From Actinomycetospora sp. TBRC 11914 (GTDB lineage Bacteria > Actinomycetota > Actinomycetes > Mycobacteriales > Pseudonocardiaceae), in the NCBI RefSeq assembly GCF_012933465.1, contig NZ_JABBND010000020.1:1-64000 (forward strand): a stretch of 64,000 nt of DNA, written 5' to 3'. The notes under the pieces are model-generated. The model did not search any database. It was not told the DNA's origin and saw only the letters and a list, made by a program, of their open reading frames with translations. This document shows, piece after piece, positions 42,276 to 51,372 of this stretch (position 1 is its first letter; each line of letters opens with the position of its first letter). The position numbers and the translations under genes were made by a program.

Positions 42276-42295
42276 GCGAAGCGCACCTAGCGCAC

Positions 42296-42946
42296 CTACC
42301 CCATCGCGTCGAGGATCAGCTGCTCGCCGTGCTCGGCGTGCCGGCGGGACAGGGCCTCGGCGGCGTCGCCGTCCCGGTCGCGGATGGCCTCGAGGATGGC
42401 GGTGTGGTCCTCCCAGATCCAGGCGGGCGCCCCGCCCTGGAAGAGCACCTCGCCCATCACCCGCTGCACGTTGCGCCACATGACTCCGGCGCTCTCCACG
42501 AGCAGCGGGTTGCCGGAGGCCTCGACGACGGTGCGGTGGAACTCGACGTCGCCGCGGATCATCTGGGCGAACGCGCGGTCGGCGAACGCCTGGTTGCCGG
42601 ACGCGACGACGCCGTCGGCGTGGGCCAGCCACTCGTCGCTGCGCCGCGCGGCCGCCAGCCGGGCGGCCTGGCCGTCGAGGACGGCCCGCAGCTCGTAGAG
42701 GTGGCTGACGAACTCGGGCTCCAGCGGCGCGACCTCCAGGCCGCGCCGCCCGAACTCGCGGACGAGGCCCTGGTTGCGCAGCAGGAGCAGCGCCTGCTGG
42801 ATCGGCTGGCGGGACACGCCGAACCGCTCCGCGAGCTGCTCCTGGCGCAGCGGTGTCCCCGGGGTCAGACGACCGGTACAGATGTCGTCGACGATCGCCT
42901 CGAAGACCTGGTCGGTCCTCGACGGCAGCTGCGGTAGCGCGCTCAT
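42296..42946 (-). CDS. GntR-family (FCD type) regulator of the 2-hydroxyisobutyrate cluster
   Basis: 216 residues. GntR winged helix (RTDQVFEAIVDDICTGRLTP; LAERFGVSRQPIQQALLLLR) and an FCD effector domain with the metal-binding set (ELRAVLDGQAARLA; FHRTVVEASGNPLL; DHTAILEAIRDRD; RHAEHGEQ). ATG at 42946 chosen for GGAGGGATGGG directly upstream. Divergent from the catabolic operon, with a perfect palindrome between them. Most likely represses it until a hydroxy acid or CoA ester is present. Confidence 0.9.
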   Translation of the reverse strand: MSALPQLPSRTDQVFEAIVDDICTGRLTPGTPLRQEQLAERFGVSRQPIQQALLLLRNQGLVREFGRRGLEVAPLEPEFVSHLYELRAVLDGQAARLAAARRSDEWLAHADGVVASGNQAFADRAFAQMIRGDVEFHRTVVEASGNPLLVESAGVMWRNVQRVMGEVLFQGGAPAWIWEDHTAILEAIRDRDGDAAEALSRRHAEHGEQLILDAMG

Positions 42947-43097
42947 CCCATCCCTCCGGGCCCTGACTACCGGACCCGAGACCGGTCGACGCCCTTTCCC
43001 ACACGTGGCGTGCTTCACATCACCCACCTCGGGGTAGCCACACGGTATCGCGCGCTCCGCCGGTCGCGAGCCGTCGCGAGTCGATCACCTGCAGCTA

Positions 43098-43127
43098 TTG
43101 ACTTCTGAATTCAGAATGCGCCATGGT
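43098..43127 (+). promoter_or_regulatory. Promoter with GntR operator for the catabolic operon
   Basis: TTGACT (43098-43103), 18 bp, CATGGT (43122-43127). A perfect 14-bp palindrome TTCTGAATTCAGAA (43103-43116) fills the spacer. It is the most AT-rich sequence in the region and well placed for a FadR-like repressor. Confidence 0.55.
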
Positions 43128-43183
43128 CGTGACAGCGGTCACCGTAGACCGCGTGCCGGAGATCACCTCGACGGGGAGGCCCG

Positions 43184-44938
43184 ATGGCGGACGCCCAGGC
43201 AGAAGGTCAGCAGTCGGTGCAGGTCGCCGAGGTCGTGGCGCGGTTCCTCACCGAGCACGGCGTCGACCGCGTGTTCGGGCTGCAGGGCGGCCACATCCAG
43301 CCGATCTGGGACCAGCTCGCGCGGCGGGGCGTGCGCATCGTCGACGTCCGCGACGAGGGCTCCGCGGTGCACATGGCGCACGCCCACACCGAGCTCACCG
43401 GGCAGACGGCCGTCGCCCTGGTGACCGCCGGGCCGGGCGTCACGAACACCGTCACGGCCGTCGCGAACGCCTCCGTCTCGCGCATCCCGCTGCTGGTCAT
43501 CGGCGGCTGCCCGCCGATCCCGCAGTCGAACATGGGCCCGCTGCAGGACATCCCGCACACCGCGATCCTGGAGCCGGTCACGCGGGTCTCCCGCACGCTG
43601 CGCAGCGCCGACCAGGTGCTCCGGGAGTTCGACGAGGCCTGGGCCCGCGCCTCCGGGGACCGCGGCGAGCCCGGTCCGGTCTACCTCGAGATCCCCACCG
43701 ACGTGCTGCGCCGCGAGGTGCCGCCGGCCCTCGTCCTCGACGAGCACCTGCGGGCGAAGCCGAAGCGCCGCCCACAGCCCCACCCCGACGACGTGGCCGC
43801 GGTGGCCGCGCTGATCCGGGCCGCGTCGAGGCCGGCGGTCATCTCCGGCCGCGGCGCGCGCACCACGGATGGCACCGAGCTCGTCCGGCTGCTCGACGCG
43901 AGCGGCGCCGCGTACCTCGACACGCAGGAGAGCCGCGGGCTCGTGCCCGACGCGCACCCGGCCGCCGTCGGGAGCGCCCGGTCCGCGGTCATGCGCGACA
44001 CCGACCTGCTCATCACCGTCGGGCGCCAGCTCGACTACCAGCTCGGGATGGGCTCGCCGGCGGTCTTCCGGCACGCGAAGATCGTCCGGATCGCCGACAC
44101 CGCGAGCGAGCTGATCGACAACCGCCGCGGCGAGGTCGAGATCCTCGCCGAGCCGGGCGCCGCGCTCGGGGCGATCGCCGACGCGCTGAAGGACCACGCG
44201 CCCGACACCGCGTGGCGCGACGAGCTCAAGGCGAAGCACCGGAAGCGCGCCGAGGACTACCGGCAGGCCCTGCACACCACCGAGAACGGCGCCGACGGGC
44301 ACATCCACCCGAACCGCATCTTCGGCGCCCTCGACGCCCTCGACGGCGACGCCCTCGACCTCGGCGAGACCATCATGATCGCCGACGGCGGGGACCTGCT
44401 GTCGTTCGCGCGGCTCGGCATCACCCGGTGCGCCCGCTACCTCGACGTCGGCGCGTTCGGCTGCCTCGGCGTCGCGACCCCGTTCGGCATCGCGGCGTCG
44501 CTCGCGTACCCGGAGCGACCCGTCGTCGCCGTCACCGGCGACGGTGCCTTCGGGATCACCGCGACCGAGGTCGACACCGCGGTGCGGCACGGCGCGAAGG
44601 TCGTCGTGATCGTCTCGAACAACCGCGCCTGGAACATCGAGCGCTACGACCAGGCCGAGAACTACGGCCTCGTCGCGGGGACCGAGCTCGGCGACGCCGA
44701 CTTCGCGGCGATGGCCCGGGCGTTCGGGGCGTACGGCGTGCGCGTCACCGACCCGGCCGACCTCGCCGACGCGATCCGGGGGGCGCTGGAGCACGCGCCC
44801 GCCGTCGTCGACGTCGTCACCAGCCAGGACGCGCCGTCGCCGGACTCGGGCAAGGGCCTCGGGTTCGTGCCCGACTACCAGGCGCTCACGCCGTGGAACG
44901 ACGCCGAGGTCGAGCGTCGGAAGGGAGAGCAGAGCTGA
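43184..44938 (+). CDS. hacl: Thiamine-diphosphate 2-hydroxyacyl-CoA lyase (2-hydroxyisobutyryl-CoA lyase)
   Basis: 584 residues. ThDP-enzyme layout: N-terminal domain with [19 protein letters not shown] and the activating Glu58 in [14 protein letters not shown], a central domain, and a C-terminal cofactor motif [20 protein letters not shown] (about 452) ending in a NN pair. It resembles oxalyl-CoA decarboxylases and acetolactate synthases. Lying directly upstream of an acyl-CoA ligase is the arrangement reported for the Actinomycetospora enzyme that splits 2-hydroxyisobutyryl-CoA to acetone and formyl-CoA. First gene of a five-gene operon; its stop overlaps the ligase start. Confidence 0.83.
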   Translation: MADAQAEGQQSVQVAEVVARFLTEHGVDRVFGLQGGHIQPIWDQLARRGVRIVDVRDEGSAVHMAHAHTELTGQTAVALVTAGPGVTNTVTAVANASVSRIPLLVIGGCPPIPQSNMGPLQDIPHTAILEPVTRVSRTLRSADQVLREFDEAWARASGDRGEPGPVYLEIPTDVLRREVPPALVLDEHLRAKPKRRPQPHPDDVAAVAALIRAASRPAVISGRGARTTDGTELVRLLDASGAAYLDTQESRGLVPDAHPAAVGSARSAVMRDTDLLITVGRQLDYQLGMGSPAVFRHAKIVRIADTASELIDNRRGEVEILAEPGAALGAIADALKDHAPDTAWRDELKAKHRKRAEDYRQALHTTENGADGHIHPNRIFGALDALDGDALDLGETIMIADGGDLLSFARLGITRCARYLDVGAFGCLGVATPFGIAASLAYPERPVVAVTGDGAFGITATEVDTAVRHGAKVVVIVSNNRAWNIERYDQAENYGLVAGTELGDADFAAMARAFGAYGVRVTDPADLADAIRGALEHAPAVVDVVTSQDAPSPDSGKGLGFVPDYQALTPWNDAEVERRKGEQS

Positions 44939-46332
44939 TGGCCGGCATGGAGGAGTGGGCGTTCCCCACCCGCTACGACCAGGACTACCTGCCCGACCCG
45001 TCGTCGCCGTACTGGTTCCCGCACCGGGAGACCATGGACCCCGAGGAGCGCGACGCCGCGGTCCTCGTGCGGCTGCGCGAGGTCATGGAGTACGCGTACT
45101 CGACGTCGACCTTCTACAAGACCAAGTGGGACGCGGCCGGGCTGAAGCCCGCCGACATCACCTCCTTCGAGGCGTTCGAGCAGGTCCCGGTGGTCACGAA
45201 GGCCGAGATGCGGGAGTCCCAGGCGAACCACCCGCCGTTCGGGGACTACCTGTGCTGCGACGAGTCGGAGATCCACCACATCCACGGCACGAGCGGGACG
45301 ACGGGGGCCCCGACGGCCTTCGCCCTCGGGCGCCGGGACTGGGAGGTCATCGCCGACAACCACGCCCGCATCCTGTGGGGGATGGGCGTGCGGCCCGGGG
45401 ACACGGTGTTCGTCGCCGCGCTGTTCAGCCTCTACCTCGGCTCGTGGGGCGCGATGTCGGGCGCCGAGCGGCTGCGCTGCCGGGTGCTGCCCTTCGGCGC
45501 GGGCGCCCAGGGCATGACGGCGCGGGCGGTCACCTGGCTGGCGCGCACCCAGCCGGCCGCGTTCTACGCGACGCCGTCGTACGCGTTGCGCCTGGCCGAG
45601 GTGGCCGAGTCCGAGGGGATCGACCCCCGCGAGTTCGGGCTGAAGGTCATGTTCTTCTCCGGCGAGCCGGGCGCCTCGGTGCCCGCCGTCCGGAAGGCCA
45701 TCGAGGACTCGTTCGGCGCCACGGTGATCGACTGCGGGACGATGGCCGAGATGACGCCGTTCATGTCGGCGTCGGCCACCAAGGAGACCCCGGACGGGAT
45801 GCTCCTGTGGCAGGACATCGTCTGGCACGAGGTCTGCGACCCGGACACCTTCCGCACGGTGCCGTACGGCTCCGAGGGCACACCGGTCTACACCCACCTC
45901 GAGCGCACCTCCCAGCCGATGATCCGGCTCGCCTCCAACGACCTCACGCGCTGGGTCATGGAGGACAACCCCTGCGGGCGCACCTACCCGAAGCTGCCCG
46001 AGGGCGTGTACGGCCGGATCGACGACATGATCCACATCCGCGGCGAGAACGTGTATCCGATCGAGGTCGACAACTACCTGCGCGGCGTCGACGGCTACGG
46101 CGGCGAGCACCAGATCATCGTGCGCCGCACCGGCTCGATGGACGAGATGATCGTCCGGGCCGAGACCACCCACCCGGCCGGGCAGCGCGACGAGTTCGAG
46201 CGCTCCACCGGGTCGGGCCTGCAGTCCTTCCTGGGCGTCCGCGTGACCTTCGAGTCCGTCGACGCCAACACCCTCGAGCGCGCCGAGCACAAGTCGCGCC
46301 GCGTGGTCGACGAGCGACAGCTGCGCAGGTGA
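44938..46332 (+). CDS. hcl: 2-Hydroxyisobutyrate-CoA ligase-like acyl-CoA synthetase
   Basis: 464 residues, phenylacetate-CoA ligase-type. P-loop HGTSGTTGAPTAF (116-128), a SAGEP-like FFSGEPGASVP, MAEMTPFM, TYPKLPEGVYGRIDDMIHIR and GENVYPIE. As I recall the Aquincola 2-hydroxyisobutyrate ligase, strings such as ESQANHPPFGDY, SLYLGSWGAMSGAERLR and YTHLERTSQPMIRL are shared. It would activate 2-hydroxyisobutyrate for the lyase. The ATG overlaps the lyase stop by 1 bp. A phenylacetate ligase role is less likely given the neighbours. Confidence 0.82.
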   Translation: MAGMEEWAFPTRYDQDYLPDPSSPYWFPHRETMDPEERDAAVLVRLREVMEYAYSTSTFYKTKWDAAGLKPADITSFEAFEQVPVVTKAEMRESQANHPPFGDYLCCDESEIHHIHGTSGTTGAPTAFALGRRDWEVIADNHARILWGMGVRPGDTVFVAALFSLYLGSWGAMSGAERLRCRVLPFGAGAQGMTARAVTWLARTQPAAFYATPSYALRLAEVAESEGIDPREFGLKVMFFSGEPGASVPAVRKAIEDSFGATVIDCGTMAEMTPFMSASATKETPDGMLLWQDIVWHEVCDPDTFRTVPYGSEGTPVYTHLERTSQPMIRLASNDLTRWVMEDNPCGRTYPKLPEGVYGRIDDMIHIRGENVYPIEVDNYLRGVDGYGGEHQIIVRRTGSMDEMIVRAETTHPAGQRDEFERSTGSGLQSFLGVRVTFESVDANTLERAEHKSRRVVDERQLRR

Positions 46333-46388
46333 ACGGATGTGGTCGCTCCGGCGACCGGAAGTATTCACATGGACCGGAGGTCCTCCGC

Positions 46389-47894
46389 ATGTCCCTGACC
46401 CTTGACCCCACGGCCCGCAGGGCCGACGACGCCCGGATGTTCATCGGCGGCGAGTGGACGGCCGCCGGGGCCGGCGGCACGTTCCCGACGATCGACCCGA
46501 ACACCGGCGAGACGATCGGCCAGGTCCCGCGCGGCGACTCGACGGACGTCGACAAGGCCGTCGCGGCGGCCAGGGAGGTCGCCGTCGAGTGGCAGTTCAC
46601 CGACGCCCTCGGCCGCGCCGCCCTCCTGCGTGCGCTCGCCGAGAAGGTCACCGAGAACGCCGACGAGCTCGCCCGCCTCGAGGCGCTCGACTCCGGGCAC
46701 TACCTCGCGAAGGCCCAGGAGCTGGTCGGCGCGATCCCGATCTGGCTCGACTACTTCGCGAGCATCGCGGACAAGGTCGGCGGGCGCACCATCGAGGTGC
46801 CGGGCAACAAGCTCTCGTTCACGCTGCTCGAGCCGCTCGGCGTCACCGCGCACATCATCCCGTGGAACTACCCGCTGCTGATCCTCGTCCGCTCCTGCGC
46901 GCCCGCGCTCGCGCTGGGCAACACCTGCGTGGTCAAGCCGGCCGAGGACACGTCGCTGTCGTCGCTGAAGTTCGCCGAGCTGGTCAAGGAGGCGGGCTTC
47001 CCCGACGGCGTGTTCAACGTCGTCACCGGCTACGGCGCGGAGGCGGGTGCCGCGCTGGCCGCGCACCCCGACGTCGCGGGCATCACCTTCACCGGCTCCA
47101 CCGAGACCGGCAAGCAGATCTCCAAGCTGGCCGCCGACCACGTCGCGCAGGTGACCCTGGAGCTCGGCGGGAAGAGCCCGACGATCGTCTACCCCGACGC
47201 CGACCTCGACGAGGCCGTCGAGGTCGCGGTGCAGGGCTTCTGCTCGCACACCGGGCAGGTCTGCGTCGCCGGCACGCGGCTCTTCGTGCACCGCGACGTC
47301 CAGGACGAGTTCCTGGGCAAGCTCACCGCGCGCCTGGACCAGACCCAGGTCGGTGACGGGTTTGCGGATGGCACCCAGATGGGCCCGCTCGTGTCGAAGA
47401 AGCAGTTCGACCGGGTCACCGAGTACATCGAGATCGGCAAGTCCGAGGCCACGCTGTACTACGGCGGCGGCCGTCCGGCGGGCACCCCCGAGGGCGGCTA
47501 CTTCGTGGAGCCGACGGTCTTCACCGACGTCGACAACTCCGCGCGCATCGCCAAGGAGGAGATCTTCGGGCCGGTGGCGTCGGTGCACCCGTGGTCGACC
47601 GAGGACGAGCTCGTCGAGGCGGTCAACGACTCGATCTACGGGCTCTTCGCGGTGCTCCTCGGCAAGGACATCACGACGCTGCTCTCGACGGCCCGCCGCC
47701 TCCAGGTCGGCGGCGTGATGATCAACGACTGGTTCGGCGAGCTCCCGATGACCCCGCACGGCGGCCACAAGCAGAGCGGCACCGGCCGGGACGAGGGCCT
47801 CGAGGCCGTCCACAACTACACGCAGATCAAGCACGTCACCGTGAACCTCGACCCGCTGCGCGCGGCCACCGACTGGGCCGGCGCCCCGCTGTAG
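46389..47894 (+). CDS. mpdC: Aldehyde dehydrogenase (hydroxyisobutyraldehyde dehydrogenase candidate)
   Basis: 501 residues. NAD(P)-dependent family with IIPWNYPLL, FTGSTETGKQI, Glu in LELGGKSP (about 258) and catalytic Cys near 292 in SHTGQVCVAGTR. In M. austroafricanum MpdC oxidises 2-hydroxyisobutyraldehyde to 2-hydroxyisobutyrate; position between hcl and a GMC alcohol dehydrogenase fits. GGAGGTCC before the ATG is a strong ribosome binding site. The symbol is by context, not alignment. Confidence 0.8.
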   Translation: MSLTLDPTARRADDARMFIGGEWTAAGAGGTFPTIDPNTGETIGQVPRGDSTDVDKAVAAAREVAVEWQFTDALGRAALLRALAEKVTENADELARLEALDSGHYLAKAQELVGAIPIWLDYFASIADKVGGRTIEVPGNKLSFTLLEPLGVTAHIIPWNYPLLILVRSCAPALALGNTCVVKPAEDTSLSSLKFAELVKEAGFPDGVFNVVTGYGAEAGAALAAHPDVAGITFTGSTETGKQISKLAADHVAQVTLELGGKSPTIVYPDADLDEAVEVAVQGFCSHTGQVCVAGTRLFVHRDVQDEFLGKLTARLDQTQVGDGFADGTQMGPLVSKKQFDRVTEYIEIGKSEATLYYGGGRPAGTPEGGYFVEPTVFTDVDNSARIAKEEIFGPVASVHPWSTEDELVEAVNDSIYGLFAVLLGKDITTLLSTARRLQVGGVMINDWFGELPMTPHGGHKQSGTGRDEGLEAVHNYTQIKHVTVNLDPLRAATDWAGAPL

Positions 47895-47930
47895 CCCCCA
47901 CACCCCTCACGCCGAGAGAGGAGATCCCTC

Positions 47931-48572
47931 GTGAACAACGCCCTGGGAGAGAAGCCGGCGCCGTTCGGCGCCCCCGAGACCACGGCCACGCCCGGCGAGG
48001 CGGGTGGCTTCTTCGAGAGCGGCCGCCCGCGCCTGGGTGGGCTGCAGAACCCGGTCCGCTTCGACGACACGCAGGCCGCCGTCATCAACGCGGCCGCGGA
48101 CACGATCATCCCGCCGCACCCGGACTGGCCGACCGCCAGCGAGCTCGACCTGGTGACGTTCGTGGGCCGCTACACCACGCCGAGCGGCTTCCAGAACAAG
48201 CACTTCCCGTTCGCAGGAGAGGACGAGCTCAAGGCCGGCCTCGACCGGCTCGGGCGGTCGTTCGTCGACGGCGACACGACGGCCAGGACCGAGGCGATCG
48301 CCGCCCTGGAGAAGGCCGGGGACCCGCTGTTCGAGCAGCTGCGCGCGCTCGTCTACTACGGCTACTACTCGCGCCCGGTCGTCACGCAGGCGATCAACCG
48401 CAACCTCCCGGCCGGCCGCGACTACCACGGGCCGCCGCTGCCCTACGGCTACCTGCAGACCACGGAGCCCTGGGACGAGGACCTTCTGACGCAGGCGCAG
48501 GAGAACGGCTCCTACCTGGAGACCTCCGACGTCGTCCGCGTCGACCTGTCCCAGCTGTCCTGGACGAAGTGA
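47931..48572 (+). CDS. Gluconate 2-dehydrogenase subunit 3-like small subunit
   Basis: 213 residues. FDDTQAAVINAAADTIIPPH, then an all-helical body, matches the small-subunit family that partners GMC dehydrogenases. Normally it carries a Tat signal; this one has none (MNNALGEKPAPFGAPETT), so the complex is predicted to stay in the cytoplasm. 10 bp before the GMC gene. No cytochrome c subunit follows, so the electron acceptor is unknown. Confidence 0.75.
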   Translation: MNNALGEKPAPFGAPETTATPGEAGGFFESGRPRLGGLQNPVRFDDTQAAVINAAADTIIPPHPDWPTASELDLVTFVGRYTTPSGFQNKHFPFAGEDELKAGLDRLGRSFVDGDTTARTEAIAALEKAGDPLFEQLRALVYYGYYSRPVVTQAINRNLPAGRDYHGPPLPYGYLQTTEPWDEDLLTQAQENGSYLETSDVVRVDLSQLSWTK

Positions 48573-48582
48573 GGAGCGCACC

Positions 48583-50235
48583 ATGGCTACGTACGAGGAG
48601 ACCGACGTCCTGATCATCGGGGCGGGCCCCGGCGGGGCGGGCAACGCGCTCAAGCTCGCCAAGGCCGGCATGAAGGTGGTCTGCCTGGAGCAGGGCCCGT
48701 GGGTCAAGCCGACCGACCACCCGCACTACCACGACGAGTGGGAGCTCGAGAAGCAGCGCGGCTGGGCCTACGACCCGAACGTCCGCCAGCTGCCCGAGGA
48801 CTATCCGGTCACCGGCACCACGACGCCGTACATGATGAACAACGTCGGCGGCTCGACGGTCCACTACGCCGGCCACTGGCCGCGCTACAAGCCGGTCGAT
48901 TTCCGCAAGGGCACCGAGCACGGCCTCGAGGGCACGATCGACTGGCCGATCTCCTACGAGGACCTCGCCCCGTTCTACGACGAGAACGACGAGATCTACG
49001 GCATCTCGGGCCGGATCGGCGACCCGTCGTACCCGGACCGCAAGCAGGCCGTGCGCGACCCCGAGGTCCTGCCCGGCAAGCTCGGCCTGAAGTACGCCAA
49101 GGCGTCGAAGGACCTGGGCTGGCACTGGTGGCCGTCCGACAACGCGATCATCACCGTGCCGCGGGAGAACCGCGAGGCCGACCAGGCCATGGGCAACGAG
49201 CTCTCCGGCAGCCCGACGGGGTCGCTGTCCACGCCGGCGAACGCGCACTGGCCCTACGCCATCCGCTACGGGGCCGACCTGCGCACGATGGCCCGCGTCG
49301 AGACGATCAACGCCGAGAACGGGCGCGCGACCGGGGCCACCTACATCGACCGGAACACCGGGGAGCGGCACGAGGTCCGGGCGAAGATCGTCATCCTCGC
49401 GGCGAACGGCATCGGGTCGCCGAGGCTGCTGCTGCAGAGCGCGCAGAAGGACTTCCCGAACGGGCTGGCCAACTCGAACGGCATCGTCGGGAAGTACCTG
49501 ATGCACCACGTGTTCGCGTTCTGCGACTCGTGGTTCGACGAGCCGATCGAGGGATACAAGGGTTCGTTCGGCGCGCCCCTGTACTCGCACGAGTTCTACC
49601 ACACCGATGTCAGCCGCGGATTCGTCAACGGATTCGGCATGCAGGTGGCGCGCTCGTTCGGCCCGGCCTACGCGGCGATGGGCACCCACACCGGGTACAC
49701 CGCGCCGTGGGGCGAGAAGCACCGCGAGTTCTTCGACGGGCACTTCGCGAACCACCTCATGGTCTTCATGTTCGGCGAGGACCTGCCGGTCGAGTCGAAC
49801 ACGGTCACGCTCGACCCCGACGTCACGGACTCGTCGGGCCTGCCGGCCGCCCACGTGAACTACGAGCTGCACCAGAACGACATCGCGCTCGCCGAGTACG
49901 GGATCGACAAGATCTTCGAGGCGACGCGCGCGGTCGGCGCGGTCGAGACGAACGACACCGGCGTGCTCTACCCGCCGCCGGCCTGGCACCTGATGGGCAC
50001 CTGCCGGATGGGCAACACGCCCGACGACTCGGTGCTCAACAAGTGGTGCCAGACCTGGGATCTGCCGAACCTGTTCGTCGTCGACGGCAGCACACTGACG
50101 ACCGGGGCCGCGGTCAACCCGACGTCCACGATCGGGGCACTCGCCTGCCGCAGTGCCGAGTACATCACCCGGAACTTCCACGACATCACGTCGCAGAAGA
50201 CGACGCCGAGCAATGCGGATGCGCCTTCCATGTAG
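48583..50235 (+). CDS. mpdB: GMC-family FAD alcohol dehydrogenase (2-methyl-1,2-propanediol dehydrogenase candidate)
   Basis: 550 residues. FAD motif VLIIGAGPGGAGNALKLAKA (13-20 core), NNVGGSTVHYAGHWPR, catalytic His in PAWHLMGTCRMGNTP (about 469) and C-terminal VDGSTLTTGAAVNPTSTIGA. It belongs to the gluconate/2-keto-gluconate dehydrogenase-like GMC group that uses a small subunit. Context suggests oxidation of the primary alcohol of 2-methyl-1,2-propanediol, as MpdB does in M. austroafricanum; other branched diols are possible. Last gene of the operon; palindrome P4 follows 12 bp later. Confidence 0.8.
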   Translation: MATYEETDVLIIGAGPGGAGNALKLAKAGMKVVCLEQGPWVKPTDHPHYHDEWELEKQRGWAYDPNVRQLPEDYPVTGTTTPYMMNNVGGSTVHYAGHWPRYKPVDFRKGTEHGLEGTIDWPISYEDLAPFYDENDEIYGISGRIGDPSYPDRKQAVRDPEVLPGKLGLKYAKASKDLGWHWWPSDNAIITVPRENREADQAMGNELSGSPTGSLSTPANAHWPYAIRYGADLRTMARVETINAENGRATGATYIDRNTGERHEVRAKIVILAANGIGSPRLLLQSAQKDFPNGLANSNGIVGKYLMHHVFAFCDSWFDEPIEGYKGSFGAPLYSHEFYHTDVSRGFVNGFGMQVARSFGPAYAAMGTHTGYTAPWGEKHREFFDGHFANHLMVFMFGEDLPVESNTVTLDPDVTDSSGLPAAHVNYELHQNDIALAEYGIDKIFEATRAVGAVETNDTGVLYPPPAWHLMGTCRMGNTPDDSVLNKWCQTWDLPNLFVVDGSTLTTGAAVNPTSTIGALACRSAEYITRNFHDITSQKTTPSNADAPSM

Positions 50236-50247
50236 GTGGGCGGAGCC

Positions 50248-50293
50248 CTCGTGAGCATTAAGTGTCGCTATACCGACACTTAGTGCTCACGAG
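50248..50293. repeat. Palindromic repeat copy P4, after mpdB
   Basis: CTCGTGAGCATTAAGTGTCG and its complement around TATA; nearly perfect (one mismatch). Lies 12 bp after the mpdB stop and 12 bp before the -10 of the thioesterase gene. Confidence 0.85.
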
Positions 50294-50304
50294 CCGCAGG
50301 CCCC

Positions 50305-50310
50305 TATGAT
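50305..50310 (+). promoter_or_regulatory. -10 element of a leaderless thioesterase promoter
   Basis: TATGAT ends exactly 6 nt before the ATG at 50317; no Shine-Dalgarno. Confidence 0.55.
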
Positions 50311-50316
50311 GCCGCG

Positions 50317-50664
50317 ATGCTCCACGACGTGACCGACGAGGACACCGCGATCGCGCTCGGCAGCGGTGACGTGGCCGTGCTGGGCACCCCACGGCTGGTG
50401 GCCTGGCTCGAGGCCGCCACCGTGGCCACCGCGGAACCGCTGCTCGACGAGGGCCGCACCACCGTGGGTACCGCCGTGCGGGTCAAGCACCGCCGGCCCA
50501 CGCTGGTCGGCGGCACCATCGGGTGCACCGCCGAGGTCACCTCCGGGCCCGACGAGAAGGGCCGCATCACCTTCGCCGTCCGCGCCGTCGACGGCGAGGG
50601 TCAGGTGGCGGGGGAGGGCGAGATCGACCGGGTCGTCGTCGACCGAGGTGCCTTCGGCACGTGA
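50317..50664 (+). CDS. Hot-dog thioesterase, FlK (fluoroacetyl-CoA thioesterase)-like
   Basis: 115 residues. VTDEDTAIALGSGDVAVLGT, PRLVAWLEAATVATAEPLLD, TTVGTAVRVKHRRPTLVGG and VDGEGQVAGEGEIDRVVVD follow the single-domain FlK-like fold with its Thr/Glu/His active-site region. Small acyl-CoA esters are likely substrates. It sits alone between palindromes P4 and P5 and takes its stop codon from P5. A role in hydrolysing CoA esters of the adjacent pathway is a guess from position. Confidence 0.83.
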   Translation: MLHDVTDEDTAIALGSGDVAVLGTPRLVAWLEAATVATAEPLLDEGRTTVGTAVRVKHRRPTLVGGTIGCTAEVTSGPDEKGRITFAVRAVDGEGQVAGEGEIDRVVVDRGAFGT

Positions 50665-50704
50665 GCAGAAAGTGTCGGTATACCGACACTTTCTGCTCAC
50701 GAGC
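50659..50704. repeat. Palindromic repeat copy P5, carrying both convergent stop codons
   Basis: GTGAGCAGAAAGTGTCGG and its exact complement around a central TATA. The TGA of the thioesterase gene (50662-50664) and the TGA of the TetR gene (50697-50699, - strand) are both inside the element, in its two outer arms. Confidence 0.88.
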
Positions 50705-51260
50705 GCGCAGCGCACCCAACGCACCTCCGTGCCGTCTCCACCAGGCTCGCCGTCGCCTCGTCGGGGTCGAGCCCGCACAGGTCGAGCAGCGTGAACAACG
50801 ACTCCGCGCTGATCACGACGGCGAGCGCGCGCACCAGCGCCTCCCGCTCCGGGCCCTCGGGCACCGGGGCGAGCGCGTGGTCGATCACCTCGAACCGGTG
50901 CGCCGGGCGCTCCTCGCTCGCGCCCGTCAGCGACGCCGCCACGAGCGCCCGCACCGCCCGCTCGCGGCGCAGCGTCCGCCCGCAGAACACGCGCGTCGCC
51001 CGGGCCACGCGCTCGCCGACGTCGTCGACCCCGTCCAGCTCGGCCCGCAGCTGCTCGTCGGGGGCGGGCCAGGTGTCGGTGATGGCGTCGCGCAGCAGCG
51101 TCACGAGGTCGGGGAAGTAGCGGTAGGCCGTCGCCTCCGAGACCCCGGCGTGCGACGCCACGACGGGCATCGTCACCTCGCCCCCCGCGTCCACCAGTTC
51201 GCGCGCCGCCTCGGCGATCGCCCGCCGGGTGCGCTCCTTCTGCTGGACCCGCCCGACCAT
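50697..51260 (-). CDS. TetR-family repressor
   Basis: 187 residues. N-terminal helix-turn-helix (RTRRAIAEAARELVDAGGEV; MPVVASHAGVSEATAYRYFP), then a helical ligand domain without specific hallmarks. Divergent from the cupin-hydrolase gene with palindromic half-sites between, so it probably controls that gene and itself. Its last residues and stop are provided by P5. Confidence 0.87.
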   Translation of the reverse strand: MVGRVQQKERTRRAIAEAARELVDAGGEVTMPVVASHAGVSEATAYRYFPDLVTLLRDAITDTWPAPDEQLRAELDGVDDVGERVARATRVFCGRTLRRERAVRALVAASLTGASEERPAHRFEVIDHALAPVPEGPEREALVRALAVVISAESLFTLLDLCGLDPDEATASLVETARRCVGCAARS

Positions 51261-51280
51261 CGCCGCCTCCTGACACTCGA

Positions 51281-51295
51281 CTCTCGTCGTGAGAG
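51281..51295. promoter_or_regulatory. Candidate TetR operator
   Basis: CTCTCGTCGTGAGAG is a perfect 5+5 palindrome 20 bp upstream of the tetR start. A second related half-site (AACTCTCACGAAC) lies near 51347, close to the cupin-hydrolase ribosome binding site. Confidence 0.45.
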
Positions 51296-51372
51296 CTTAC
51301 TTGCACGACGAGGCCGGGCGCGACTACCGTCCTTTCGTGACAGCCAACTCTCACGAACGAGGAGGGGTCACG

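Noticed and set aside
43184-50235. Polyethylene glycol degradation operon (GMC dehydrogenase, aldehyde dehydrogenase, acyl-CoA ligase)
   Set aside because: The dehydrogenase/ligase mix could fit, but a ThDP lyase directly upstream of a 2-hydroxyisobutyrate-type ligase is not part of the PEG pathway and matches the 2-hydroxyisobutyrate route.
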